Shown: positions 1 to 5,692 of the stretch, in pieces
How the letters are laid out: the number at the start of each line of letters is the position of its first letter
How positions within the stretch are numbered: position 1 is the first letter of the stretch
IMG/VR virus record: IMGVR_UViG_3300048672_000850
Location: 1 to 42,190 of that record
Length of the DNA stretch: 42,190 bases
Strand: one strand, 5' to 3'
DNA from: a virus
The notes under the pieces: model-generated
What the model saw: the letters and a program-made list of their open reading frames with translations, nothing else
Database searches by the model: none
What the model was told of the DNA's origin: nothing
Program-made: the position numbers and the translations under genes

Positions 1-70
<70 letters not shown>

Positions 71-71
71 C

Positions 72-100
72 ATGACAGCATAGGGGTACCCCTGTATAGT
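72..100 (+). promoter_or_regulatory. Sigma70-like early promoter with palindromic spacer
   Basis: A -35 ATGACA (72-77) and a -10 TATAGT (95-100) are separated by exactly 17 nt. The spacer holds the perfect 12-bp palindrome AGGGGTACCCCT (82-93), a natural operator position. Four bases after the -10 comes TCATCGG (105-111), which recurs at the same distance from a -10 candidate at 33357-33362. The promoter would drive the left-arm genes from position 166. That the palindrome is an operator is inference. Confidence 0.7.
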
Positions 101-165
101 TCACTCATCGGCTGAACGGTTGTGCCGAGACAAAACAACCAAGACAAACCTTTTAGGAAAACATC

Positions 166-780
166 ATGAGCGACGCTCAAACTGTGCAAAACTTTTCCAC
201 CGTGCCGATGACTTACAAGTTTCGTGCCGATAAGGAAACCAAGATTCGCCGGCCGGAAATTGTTGTGCAGGCTCCGGTGCCGAATCAAGCTGCCCTGGTT
301 CAATTTCTGACCAAGCCTGAACAGTTTGGCAAGGAATTGGAACTTGTCTTTGAAGCTTTGGCAGATGTTGTTCGTAACACTGGCTTGTCCATTGTTGCTG
401 ACACTGAAATCACTTCGGGTAACTTTCCGACTAACAAGTTGGATTGGACTGCCATTGCCCGGATGCCGAAAGAAGATCGTCGTTCTTCGACTATTTCTGA
501 CGAAGAATGGGTTGCCTTTGCCAAAGATTATCAGGCAGTTATGCCTGCCGCTTCTGGCAAGACTCAGACTCAGGTTGACAATGCTGTCAAATTGTTTGTC
601 GGCAAGTTGACTGTTGTGAAGTTCAAGCGTGATACGCTGAGCACTCTGCAACAACAATTGGCTATCTTCTTGGAACAGGAAGTTGCTGAACGTCACACTT
701 CTGTGATTGAGTTCCTTGCCAAGCGCATCGAAAACTATCTGGCTGCGGAAGATATCAACGCAGTGGCAGACAACCTGTAA
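166..780 (+). CDS. Unknown early protein, first gene of the left arm
   Basis: This 204-residue soluble protein is preceded by an AGGAAA ribosome binding site in the leader of the promoter at 72-100, and a strong terminator follows 20 nt after the stop. I recognise no domain. It has a basic N-terminal stretch (residues 18-30) and a mostly helical C-terminal half. Being the first gene, with its own promoter and terminator, suggests an abundant early product. Its order of motifs (basic segment, a VP-containing segment, a helix ending near NTG, a tryptophan-led helix) loosely resembles the protein at 34134-34835, which might be a distant paralogue. Confidence 0.85.
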   Translation: MSDAQTVQNFSTVPMTYKFRADKETKIRRPEIVVQAPVPNQAALVQFLTKPEQFGKELELVFEALADVVRNTGLSIVADTEITSGNFPTNKLDWTAIARMPKEDRRSSTISDEEWVAFAKDYQAVMPAASGKTQTQVDNAVKLFVGKLTVVKFKRDTLSTLQQQLAIFLEQEVAERHTSVIEFLAKRIENYLAAEDINAVADNL

Positions 781-798
781 AGGTTTCTGACTCAATGG

Positions 799-830
799 AA
801 GGCTTAGGGAAACCTAGGCCTTTTCTTTTG
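799..830 (+). terminator. Rho-independent terminator with GAAA loop
   Basis: AAGGCTTAGG (799-808) pairs with CCTAGGCCTT (813-822) through a GAAA tetraloop, with one G.U pair, and is followed by TTCTTTTG. It lies just after the gene at 166-780 and should limit transcription into the genes downstream. Its 3' edge is shared with the next inverted repeat (821-872). Confidence 0.85.
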
Positions 831-872
831 CCTATAGATATGAGTTACCAATTTTTATTAGGCAAAAGAAAA
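821..872 (+). promoter_or_regulatory. 14-bp inverted repeat covering the next gene's ribosome binding site
   Basis: TTTTCTTTTGCCTA (821-834) is perfectly complementary to TAGGCAAAAGAAAA (859-872), with a 24-nt loop. The right arm contains the AGG Shine-Dalgarno-like bases (860-862) and runs into the ATG at 872. The left arm begins in the U-tract of the preceding terminator, so the two hairpins compete for a few bases. The structure could block translation initiation of the next gene; that function is inference. Confidence 0.6.
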
Positions 873-1132
873 TGTCTACTTCCATGTATTCCCCTGCTTG
901 GGAAAGGCTTAAAGAAACCGAGACAGTAACCCTTATCGCTAATCCTGTGTTTCATGCTCGCATTAAAAAGGCTATGCAGAAGCGTAAGGATAAGGATAAG
1001 GGGTTCAAACTGTTCCTTATGTCTAAGGATAAGTTCTGCATTATGCGGACTGTGTCTGAGGGAAATACACTGACCTTCCGGCTTCAAATGCTGGACAGAA
1101 TACATTGGTCAGAAGATATGTTCAACGTGTAA
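872..1132 (+). CDS. Unknown small basic protein
   Basis: This 86-residue protein has a lysine-rich stretch at about residues 30-45, and I recognise no family. It follows a terminator, and its ribosome binding site lies in the right arm of a 14-bp inverted repeat, so expression may be conditional. It ends shortly before the next small gene in the same direction. Confidence 0.75.
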   Translation: MSTSMYSPAWERLKETETVTLIANPVFHARIKKAMQKRKDKDKGFKLFLMSKDKFCIMRTVSEGNTLTFRLQMLDRIHWSEDMFNV

Positions 1133-1152
1133 AGATTGTAAAGGATCGGGCC

Positions 1153-1386
1153 ATGAATGCTACGGCATATTGCCAAGGTAAAAAGAAAGTAACTACTGCA
1201 AAGGCAGTCTTGGTGCTTTTCTATGTTGCCTATGGTGAAGACATTTCTTTGGAAGAACGCCAGTTCTGGATTCCTTTGTCCCAGATCACACTTCATCCCT
1301 TGGATCAGGACGCAGCTGAGGATGACATTTGGTTTGACTGCCCTGTTTGGTTGCTGGAAAAGAACAACCTGTTTGCACCGGAGTAA
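1153..1386 (+). CDS. Unknown small acidic protein
   Basis: This is a 77-residue protein. I chose the ATG at 1153 because AAGGA (1141-1145) sits 7 nt upstream; an in-frame GTG at 1105 would overlap the previous gene and has no good site. No family is recognised. The C-terminal half is acidic, with several tryptophans and aromatic residues. It ends 3 nt before the next start, so the genes are probably co-translated. Confidence 0.75.
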   Translation: MNATAYCQGKKKVTTAKAVLVLFYVAYGEDISLEERQFWIPLSQITLHPLDQDAAEDDIWFDCPVWLLEKNNLFAPE

Positions 1387-1389
1387 GCA

Positions 1390-1719
1390 ATGAGTGAAAT
1401 TACTGTTGCTATCAAGGAAAAGATTCTTAATCTGGAGAGAACTCTGGTTGAGAAAGATCCCTTGATGCCGAATCTGCTGGCGGAAATTCACAAAACCCTA
1501 CGGCAGTATCCTGAGAATGTGACTTTGCTATCCGATGATGAAATTAATATCATCGTGAAGGGTTTGTCTGAGCGGCAAGGCATTGAACTGGCGCCGAAAG
1601 CTAAGGAAAAAGCGCCTGCTAAGTCTAGCAAGACTGATGCAAAATCTACTCTGGCAAGACTGAAGGCATCTTTGGCGACAACGAAGACTTCAAATGGACA
1701 AGCAGATATTGACATCTAA
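1390..1719 (+). CDS. Unknown protein with basic low-complexity tail
   Basis: The protein has 109 residues. The N-terminal 70 are predicted helical, and residues 72-100 form a lysine- and alanine-rich tail (many KAK, KSS and AKS repeats), typical of nucleic-acid-contacting or flexible segments. No family is recognised. The 3' end overlaps the next gene by 26 nt. Confidence 0.8.
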   Translation: MSEITVAIKEKILNLERTLVEKDPLMPNLLAEIHKTLRQYPENVTLLSDDEINIIVKGLSERQGIELAPKAKEKAPAKSSKTDAKSTLARLKASLATTKTSNGQADIDI

Positions 1720-2071
1720 CTTGGCTGAGTTAGAGCTTCGGTTGATTGCTTTGTCCCTATGTAAACCTTCAGTTCCTCTCAGCAATCCTGAGCATAAAAA
1801 ACTTAGGGATTGGCTGCTTCCAGAAGTTGAAGAATACTGGGCTGGAGTTAATCATGGCCTGCCTGTTCTGCCTGAAATATTTGCAGAACTACTAAGTTTG
1901 ATGCCATCACCATGCAGCACTTATCTGATTTTCTCTCTTCAGTTAGCGAAGGATCGCCTCTCGCATCTTTCCTTGGAGAGACAACAGAGCCTTCTATCCC
2001 TTATCAAGAGCCCGGATATGAGGGAAAAATTGATCCGAGGATTCGGCAACTGTCCTATTCCTCGCTCTTGA
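1694..2071 (+). CDS. Unknown protein overlapping the nuclease gene
   Basis: This 125-residue ORF starts inside the end of the previous gene without a strong ribosome binding site, which suggests coupling. The first 75 residues are a convincing acidic/helical protein. The last 53 residues (1912-2071) are read from DNA that also encodes the N-terminus of the nuclease in another frame, and they are leucine- and serine-rich like a shadow frame. Either the genes really overlap by 160 nt, or translation shifts frame, or there is an indel error. No family is recognised. Confidence 0.55.
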   Translation: MDKQILTSNLAELELRLIALSLCKPSVPLSNPEHKKLRDWLLPEVEEYWAGVNHGLPVLPEIFAELLSLMPSPCSTYLIFSLQLAKDRLSHLSLERQQSLLSLIKSPDMREKLIRGFGNCPIPRS

Positions 2072-2940
2072 CTTTACATGAATGCCCACGAAAGTTTGAG
2101 CTTGATAAGCTTAACCATCAGCAAAGAGCGCCGGAATCTTATGAAGATGGAATTACCTTTGCTTTTGGTCATGCTTTTGGTGAGGGCGTTCAGCTTGCAT
2201 TGCAAGGTAAGTCTTGGGAAGAAATCCTATTCACATTGTTTGTAGGCTGGAAGCCTGAATTGTTTGCGGAGAACCTCAAGCAAAAGAAAAGCTTCTGGAC
2301 TGCACTCACAGCAGTTAGCAAGTTCTATCAAATGAAGGATGAGCTGCTGGATGGATGGGAGTTGATGTATTACAACGGCAAGCCTAGTTGTGAACTGTCA
2401 GCCAGAATTCATCTTCCCAATGGGTTTAAGTACCGCTTGCACATTGATGCTGTCTTGAAACATGCAGAAACAGGCCAAGTAAAAGTTCTGGAGACAAAAA
2501 CTTCCAGTGCTAAAACCCTGAATCCTGCCATGTATAAGAACAGTGCTCAAGGGGTTGGCTATTCTGTTGTGATTGACAAGTTAGCTGGGGAGCTTTCGGA
2601 CTACGAAGTTCTTTATCTTCCTTACCAAACACTGTCTCAGGAATTTACTCCGATGCCTTTCACTAAGACGTTTTTGCAACGTGCTTTGTGGCTGAGAGAA
2701 CTCCTATTGGATGTGGACATCATTCAGATGTATCATGAGGCTGGGGTGTTTCCTATGCGGGGGGAATCTTGTATTTCTCGGTATGGCCGAGATTGCAAAT
2801 ACTTGCATAGCTGCACAATGGATACTTCCTATCAGACAAAAGTTTGTCGGGAAGAAGACGTAGATCAGAAAGAGTATGATATTGAAGTCACTCTGGAAGA
2901 ACTACTGGAAGCTCAATTCAGCAAAATGGAAGGAAATTAA
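1912..2940 (+). CDS. PD-(D/E)XK exonuclease, RecB/Cas4-like, with probable Fe-S cluster
   Basis: The 342-residue protein has the RecB/Cas4-type nuclease core: an N-terminal YSSL..HECPRKF segment with C58, the GxxxH-type motif ending at H87, D179 in HIDAV, E194-x-K196 in LETKT, and a Q213xxxY217 motif. Three C-terminal cysteines (C287, C295, C301) with C58 match the four-cysteine arrangement that binds 4Fe-4S in AddB and Cas4. It probably degrades DNA ends for recombination with the adjacent Sak4-like ATPase. The start is uncertain: the ATG at 1912 lacks a clear ribosome binding site and overlaps the upstream ORF. The nuclease family is confident; polarity and role are inferred. Confidence 0.88.
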   Translation: MQHLSDFLSSVSEGSPLASFLGETTEPSIPYQEPGYEGKIDPRIRQLSYSSLLTLHECPRKFELDKLNHQQRAPESYEDGITFAFGHAFGEGVQLALQGKSWEEILFTLFVGWKPELFAENLKQKKSFWTALTAVSKFYQMKDELLDGWELMYYNGKPSCELSARIHLPNGFKYRLHIDAVLKHAETGQVKVLETKTSSAKTLNPAMYKNSAQGVGYSVVIDKLAGELSDYEVLYLPYQTLSQEFTPMPFTKTFLQRALWLRELLLDVDIIQMYHEAGVFPMRGESCISRYGRDCKYLHSCTMDTSYQTKVCREEDVDQKEYDIEVTLEELLEAQFSKMEGN

Positions 2941-3810
2941 ATGGCCAAGTTATCAAATCTGGTGGCAGGAAGTTACAAGCATGTGCTTGTGTACGGTCCA
3001 CCTAAATCTGGCAAGACTCAATTAGCCGGAGAACTGGCAGAAGAGTTTGATCTGGTATTGTTTGACTTTGAGCGGGGTAAAGATACCTTATTCAAGCTAC
3101 CTTTGGAGTGGCAAGAACGCATTGAAGTTGTCTCAATCCCAGATACCCGGGACAATCCTATTGCAATTACGGTTGCTTTGAAGGTTGCCACTGGCCGCAA
3201 ATACAGTATTTGTGATGAGCACGGACTTATTGATTGTGCCATTTGCAAGAAAGAGTCTGCACCTTTCACTGAAGTACATCTTGCCGAAGACTCCCCGAAC
3301 AAGAAGCAGCGGATTGCAGTCTTTGACAGCCTGACTCAGCTAACTAACTCTGCCATTGCATTTATTTGTCGTGGAAAAGAAGTTGGTTATAAGCTTCAGC
3401 ATGATGACTGGCACCAGCTTGGCGTATTGATGGATACCTTTCTGTCTGCGCTTCAGCAAGCAAAATTTCACGTTCTTGTTATCAGCCATGAGGCTGAAGC
3501 AGAACTGGAAGACGGCAAGATGCGGATTGTTCCTGTTGCCGGCACACGTAACTTCTCCCGGAATACTGCAAAGTATTTTGATGAGGTTGTCTACGCCGCT
3601 GTCAGTAATGGCAAGCATACTTTCGGTTCAAGCACCGTGTTCAAGACTAATGTCATGACGGGTTCTCGATCTGGTGCAGTTCTTGAAAAAGACGCAAAGC
3701 CTAGCTTGCTTCCTATTTTCAAGGGTTTGGTTGTGACTCATAATCCTGCCACTGCTAACACCCCTGCTGGAAATGCTGCGGCTGCCCTGGCAAAACTTCG
3801 TGGAAAGTAA
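2941..3810 (+). CDS. Sak4-like RecA-fold ATPase, single-strand annealing recombinase
   Basis: This 289-residue protein has a Walker A GPPKSGKT at residues 19-26 and a Walker B ending at D129 (RIAVFD). A likely zinc knuckle insertion includes C91, C99 and C102. The layout matches phage Sak4/AAA_24-type ATPases, compact RecA-fold proteins that promote annealing of single strands. The start follows AAGGAAA and abuts the nuclease stop codon. Nuclease, ATPase and the ssDNA-binding-like protein at 4473 form a plausible recombination module. The ATPase fold is certain; Sak4 function is inferred from family layout and context. Confidence 0.85.
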   Translation: MAKLSNLVAGSYKHVLVYGPPKSGKTQLAGELAEEFDLVLFDFERGKDTLFKLPLEWQERIEVVSIPDTRDNPIAITVALKVATGRKYSICDEHGLIDCAICKKESAPFTEVHLAEDSPNKKQRIAVFDSLTQLTNSAIAFICRGKEVGYKLQHDDWHQLGVLMDTFLSALQQAKFHVLVISHEAEAELEDGKMRIVPVAGTRNFSRNTAKYFDEVVYAAVSNGKHTFGSSTVFKTNVMTGSRSGAVLEKDAKPSLLPIFKGLVVTHNPATANTPAGNAAAALAKLRGK

Positions 3811-3815
3811 ATATC

Positions 3816-4415
3816 ATGTTCTTCAAGATTCAACCTGAAAAGCTGGAACATTTCCTGTCAGAGCGACCCTTCGGTAAGCTGATTGCTTTTGCGGGACCTT
3901 CAGGTGTAGGCAAAGATACTGCTGCCTGGTTGCTTACTAACAAGATGCCTGGCAACTTTCAAAAGTTCAGTTTTGCCTCTCGACTGAAAAAGATCTGCTC
4001 GCAGATGTCTAATCTGCCTGTATCTCGTTTCAGTGATCCAGTGAAAAAGAATACACAGGATGATTTTCTGGGGGTGACGCCCAAAGAACTTGCTCAGTTT
4101 ATGGGAACTGAGATTCTCCGCAATCAGTTTCATCCTGACATTCACTTAATCTGGATGCACGAAGATCGACTTGATTCTGTCTGGGATCTTCATGTCATTA
4201 CAGATTTGCGTTTCCAGAATGAGTATGACTATGTTCAGGCTCAGGGTGGAACCGTGATTCAGCTTTATCGGGATGTTCCTGCCCGAGGAATTCCTGGTCA
4301 TGTGTCAGACAAGATTGACTTCAACCGTAAACCTGGAGATAAATATCATGCGATAGAAAACAATGGAACCATGCACGATCTTGAATTGGCCCTTAGTCGG
4401 GTCATAACCCTGTGA
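3816..4415 (+). CDS. Deoxynucleoside monophosphate kinase, T4 gp1-like
   Basis: The protein has 199 residues with a P-loop GPSGVGKDT at residues 27-35 and the TDLRFQNE segment near residue 130 typical of phage dNMP kinases of the T4 gene 1 type. These phosphorylate dTMP, dGMP and modified dCMP to the diphosphates in the cytoplasm. It lies 5 nt after the Sak4-like gene. With ThyX and the MazG-like protein it forms a nucleotide-supply group. Substrate range cannot be read from the sequence. Confidence 0.85.
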   Translation: MFFKIQPEKLEHFLSERPFGKLIAFAGPSGVGKDTAAWLLTNKMPGNFQKFSFASRLKKICSQMSNLPVSRFSDPVKKNTQDDFLGVTPKELAQFMGTEILRNQFHPDIHLIWMHEDRLDSVWDLHVITDLRFQNEYDYVQAQGGTVIQLYRDVPARGIPGHVSDKIDFNRKPGDKYHAIENNGTMHDLELALSRVITL

Positions 4416-4426
4416 GTTAAACTCAC
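4412..4426. promoter_or_regulatory. Palindrome at the stop codon of the kinase gene
   Basis: GTGAGTTAAACTCAC is a near-perfect palindrome (7-bp arms, one central base) containing the TGA stop. It is followed by a pyrimidine-rich, T-rich tract (4427-4447). It could be a weak terminator or an operator; I see no way to decide. Confidence 0.4.
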
Positions 4427-4472
4427 TTGCTCTTTTGTCTTTTCTTCAATCAAACCTAAGTAGGTAAATATC

Positions 4473-4952
4473 ATGGCACAAAAGCCCCTGAATCTGGATC
4501 TTGACGCACTGTTGGCCGGCACTGTTGATGACTTGGCAGATGTTCCTAGCATTGCCAACTGGGCACCCGGTGCTTATGTTGCTTCGCTTTCCATGAAGCT
4601 GGAAAACAACCTGAAGGACAAGAAAACTGTTGGCGTCAAGTCGACTTTTGTTCTGAAGGAAGTTGCCGAACTGTCCAACCCTGACAGCACTGCACCGAAT
4701 CCTGGCGACAAGTTCACCCTGATTGACTTCCTGATTCATCCGAAGGAAACTGTGGCTGAAATGGGTCAAGGCGCTTTCAAGGAAAAGGCCAAGGTTCTCA
4801 ATGAACGTTTTGGTTCGCGCCAGAACGCTGTTGTTGTGGAAGAAACTCAAGATATTGAAGTCTTGATTGTCACTGGCCTGCGTACTGTGGAAGCCCAAGG
4901 TGATAAGCCTGCCCGGGAATACATGGCCCTCAAGGCAATGTCCCTGATCTAA
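4473..4952 (+). CDS. Probable ssDNA-binding/recombination accessory protein
   Basis: The 159-residue protein opens with an acidic LDLDALLAGTVDDLADVP segment followed by a beta-rich body. I recall similar proteins next to Sak4-type genes in other phages, usually annotated hypothetical or putative ssDNA-binding, but no catalytic or OB-fold signature can be verified by eye. The start follows AGG, 9 nt upstream of ATG. Context (nuclease, Sak4-like ATPase, polymerase) supports a role in recombination or replication; this is inference. Confidence 0.75.
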   Translation: MAQKPLNLDLDALLAGTVDDLADVPSIANWAPGAYVASLSMKLENNLKDKKTVGVKSTFVLKEVAELSNPDSTAPNPGDKFTLIDFLIHPKETVAEMGQGAFKEKAKVLNERFGSRQNAVVVEETQDIEVLIVTGLRTVEAQGDKPAREYMALKAMSLI

Positions 4953-4961
4953 TCAGGTCTA

Positions 4962-4987
4962 GGGGAAGTTATTAAGTTAGCTTCCCC
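4962..4987 (+). terminator. Intercistronic hairpin without a clear U-tract
   Basis: GGGGAAG (4962-4968) pairs with CTTCCCC (4981-4987) over a 12-nt loop, followed by ATATTTAC. It sits 10 nt after the stop of the preceding gene. The weak U-tract suggests partial termination or transcript-end protection. Confidence 0.5.
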
Positions 4988-5007
4988 ATATTTACGGAGA
5001 CACACAC

Positions 5008-5073
5008 ATGCGTAATCCTTCCGCCGCGAAAAAGGGTCCTGGTCGTATTCACAAACAAGGACACAAGAAATGA
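5008..5073 (+). CDS. 21-residue highly basic peptide
   Basis: A short ORF encodes 21 residues, of which 10 are K, R or H. The ACGGAG ribosome binding site lies 8 nt upstream, and the stop overlaps the next start as ATGA. This arrangement supports real translation and coupling to the gene at 5070. Function unknown; a nucleic-acid-binding or host-targeting micro-peptide is possible, but it may simply be a leader peptide for the next gene. Confidence 0.6.
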   Translation: MRNPSAAKKGPGRIHKQGHKK

Positions 5074-5258
5074 ACTTCCTAGAAGCTTTTGAACTACTGC
5101 AACAAGGTTGCAAAGTTTGGCACCCTCAGCTGCCTGAACCAATTCAGGTTATTTCACTGGAAACCACCGGTCCGGCACTTTACCTAGTTGATGCTGGCAT
5201 ACCAATCACACTAGGTTGGGAGTTACTGAGTTCTTCCCAGTGGTCACGGATTGACTGA
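5070..5258 (+). CDS. Unknown 62-residue protein
   Basis: The small soluble protein begins with an MNFLEAFELLQQG-type helix followed by an aromatic/proline segment and a WELL..SQW ending. The first helix and the tryptophans recall small DUF2829-like phage proteins, but the match is too weak to name it. AAGGA lies 8 nt upstream, and its ATG overlaps the stop of the 21-residue peptide. Confidence 0.7.
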   Translation: MNFLEAFELLQQGCKVWHPQLPEPIQVISLETTGPALYLVDAGIPITLGWELLSSSQWSRID

Positions 5259-5280
5259 CCGGAAACAGGATTAATCCCTT

Positions 5281-5315
5281 GGGCAGATACTCTCTGCCTA
5301 ATAATTAATTTTGTC
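5281..5315 (+). terminator. Terminator-like hairpin
   Basis: GGGCAGA (5281-5287) pairs with TCTGCCT (5293-5299) over a TACTC loop, with one G.U pair, followed by an A/T tract (5300-5314) ending in TTTT. It stands 22 nt after the stop of the 62-residue gene and immediately before a long inverted repeat. A weak rho-independent terminator is likely. Confidence 0.55.
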
Positions 5316-5316
5316 T

Positions 5317-5417
5317 TGGGGTGTTAGTATCAGTAGGGGGTTTGGCTACCCTATGTGTAAGTTATGCGTTGCGTTCCACCAAAAATCCTGCCGTATGGAA
5401 GTGATGCTAACACCCCA
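5317..5417 (+). promoter_or_regulatory. 16-bp inverted repeat enclosing a 69-nt loop, candidate leader RNA
   Basis: TGGGGTGTTAGTATCA (5317-5332) pairs along its whole length with TGATGCTAACACCCCA (5402-5417), with a single G.U pair (5328-5406). The loop can form a small TAGGG/CCCTA hairpin (5334-5353). It lies between a terminator-like hairpin and the gene before the DNA polymerase, so it may control polymerase expression. Function is inference. Confidence 0.55.
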
Positions 5418-5438
5418 TCTTATTTAGAAAGCACTGCC

Positions 5439-5687
5439 ATGATTCAGCCCTCTTCTATCCCCGCTATCTTGGAAGCGTTGGGCAGACTACAATTTGAGTC
5501 TGGCAATCTTGAGTACCTTCCTAAGGATGCAAGTTCTATGGAAGATGTCAAAGTCTACAAGGTTGGCTTGCCTGGGAATTTTGTGATGCCTGTTAGGCTT
5601 GACACAAAGTTAGCTTTGGTGGACCTTGAAGTTGGACACCGTAAATTCTTTCTCGTGGATCGTATCCTCAAAATCACCTTTGAGTAA
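5439..5687 (+). CDS. Unknown protein just upstream of DNA polymerase
   Basis: I place the start at the ATG at 5439 (82 residues). A longer version from 5364 would begin inside the loop of the 5317-5417 inverted repeat and has no better ribosome binding site. The product is beta-rich with a hydrophobic C-terminus; no family is recognised. It ends 5 nt before the polymerase start, so the two are probably coupled. Confidence 0.65.
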   Translation: MIQPSSIPAILEALGRLQFESGNLEYLPKDASSMEDVKVYKVGLPGNFVMPVRLDTKLALVDLEVGHRKFFLVDRILKITFE

Positions 5688-5692
5688 TCATC

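Noticed and set aside
4446-4898. 150-residue minus-strand ORF opposite the ssDNA-binding-like gene
   Set aside because: It is antisense to a gene with good codon usage and no start signal is present.
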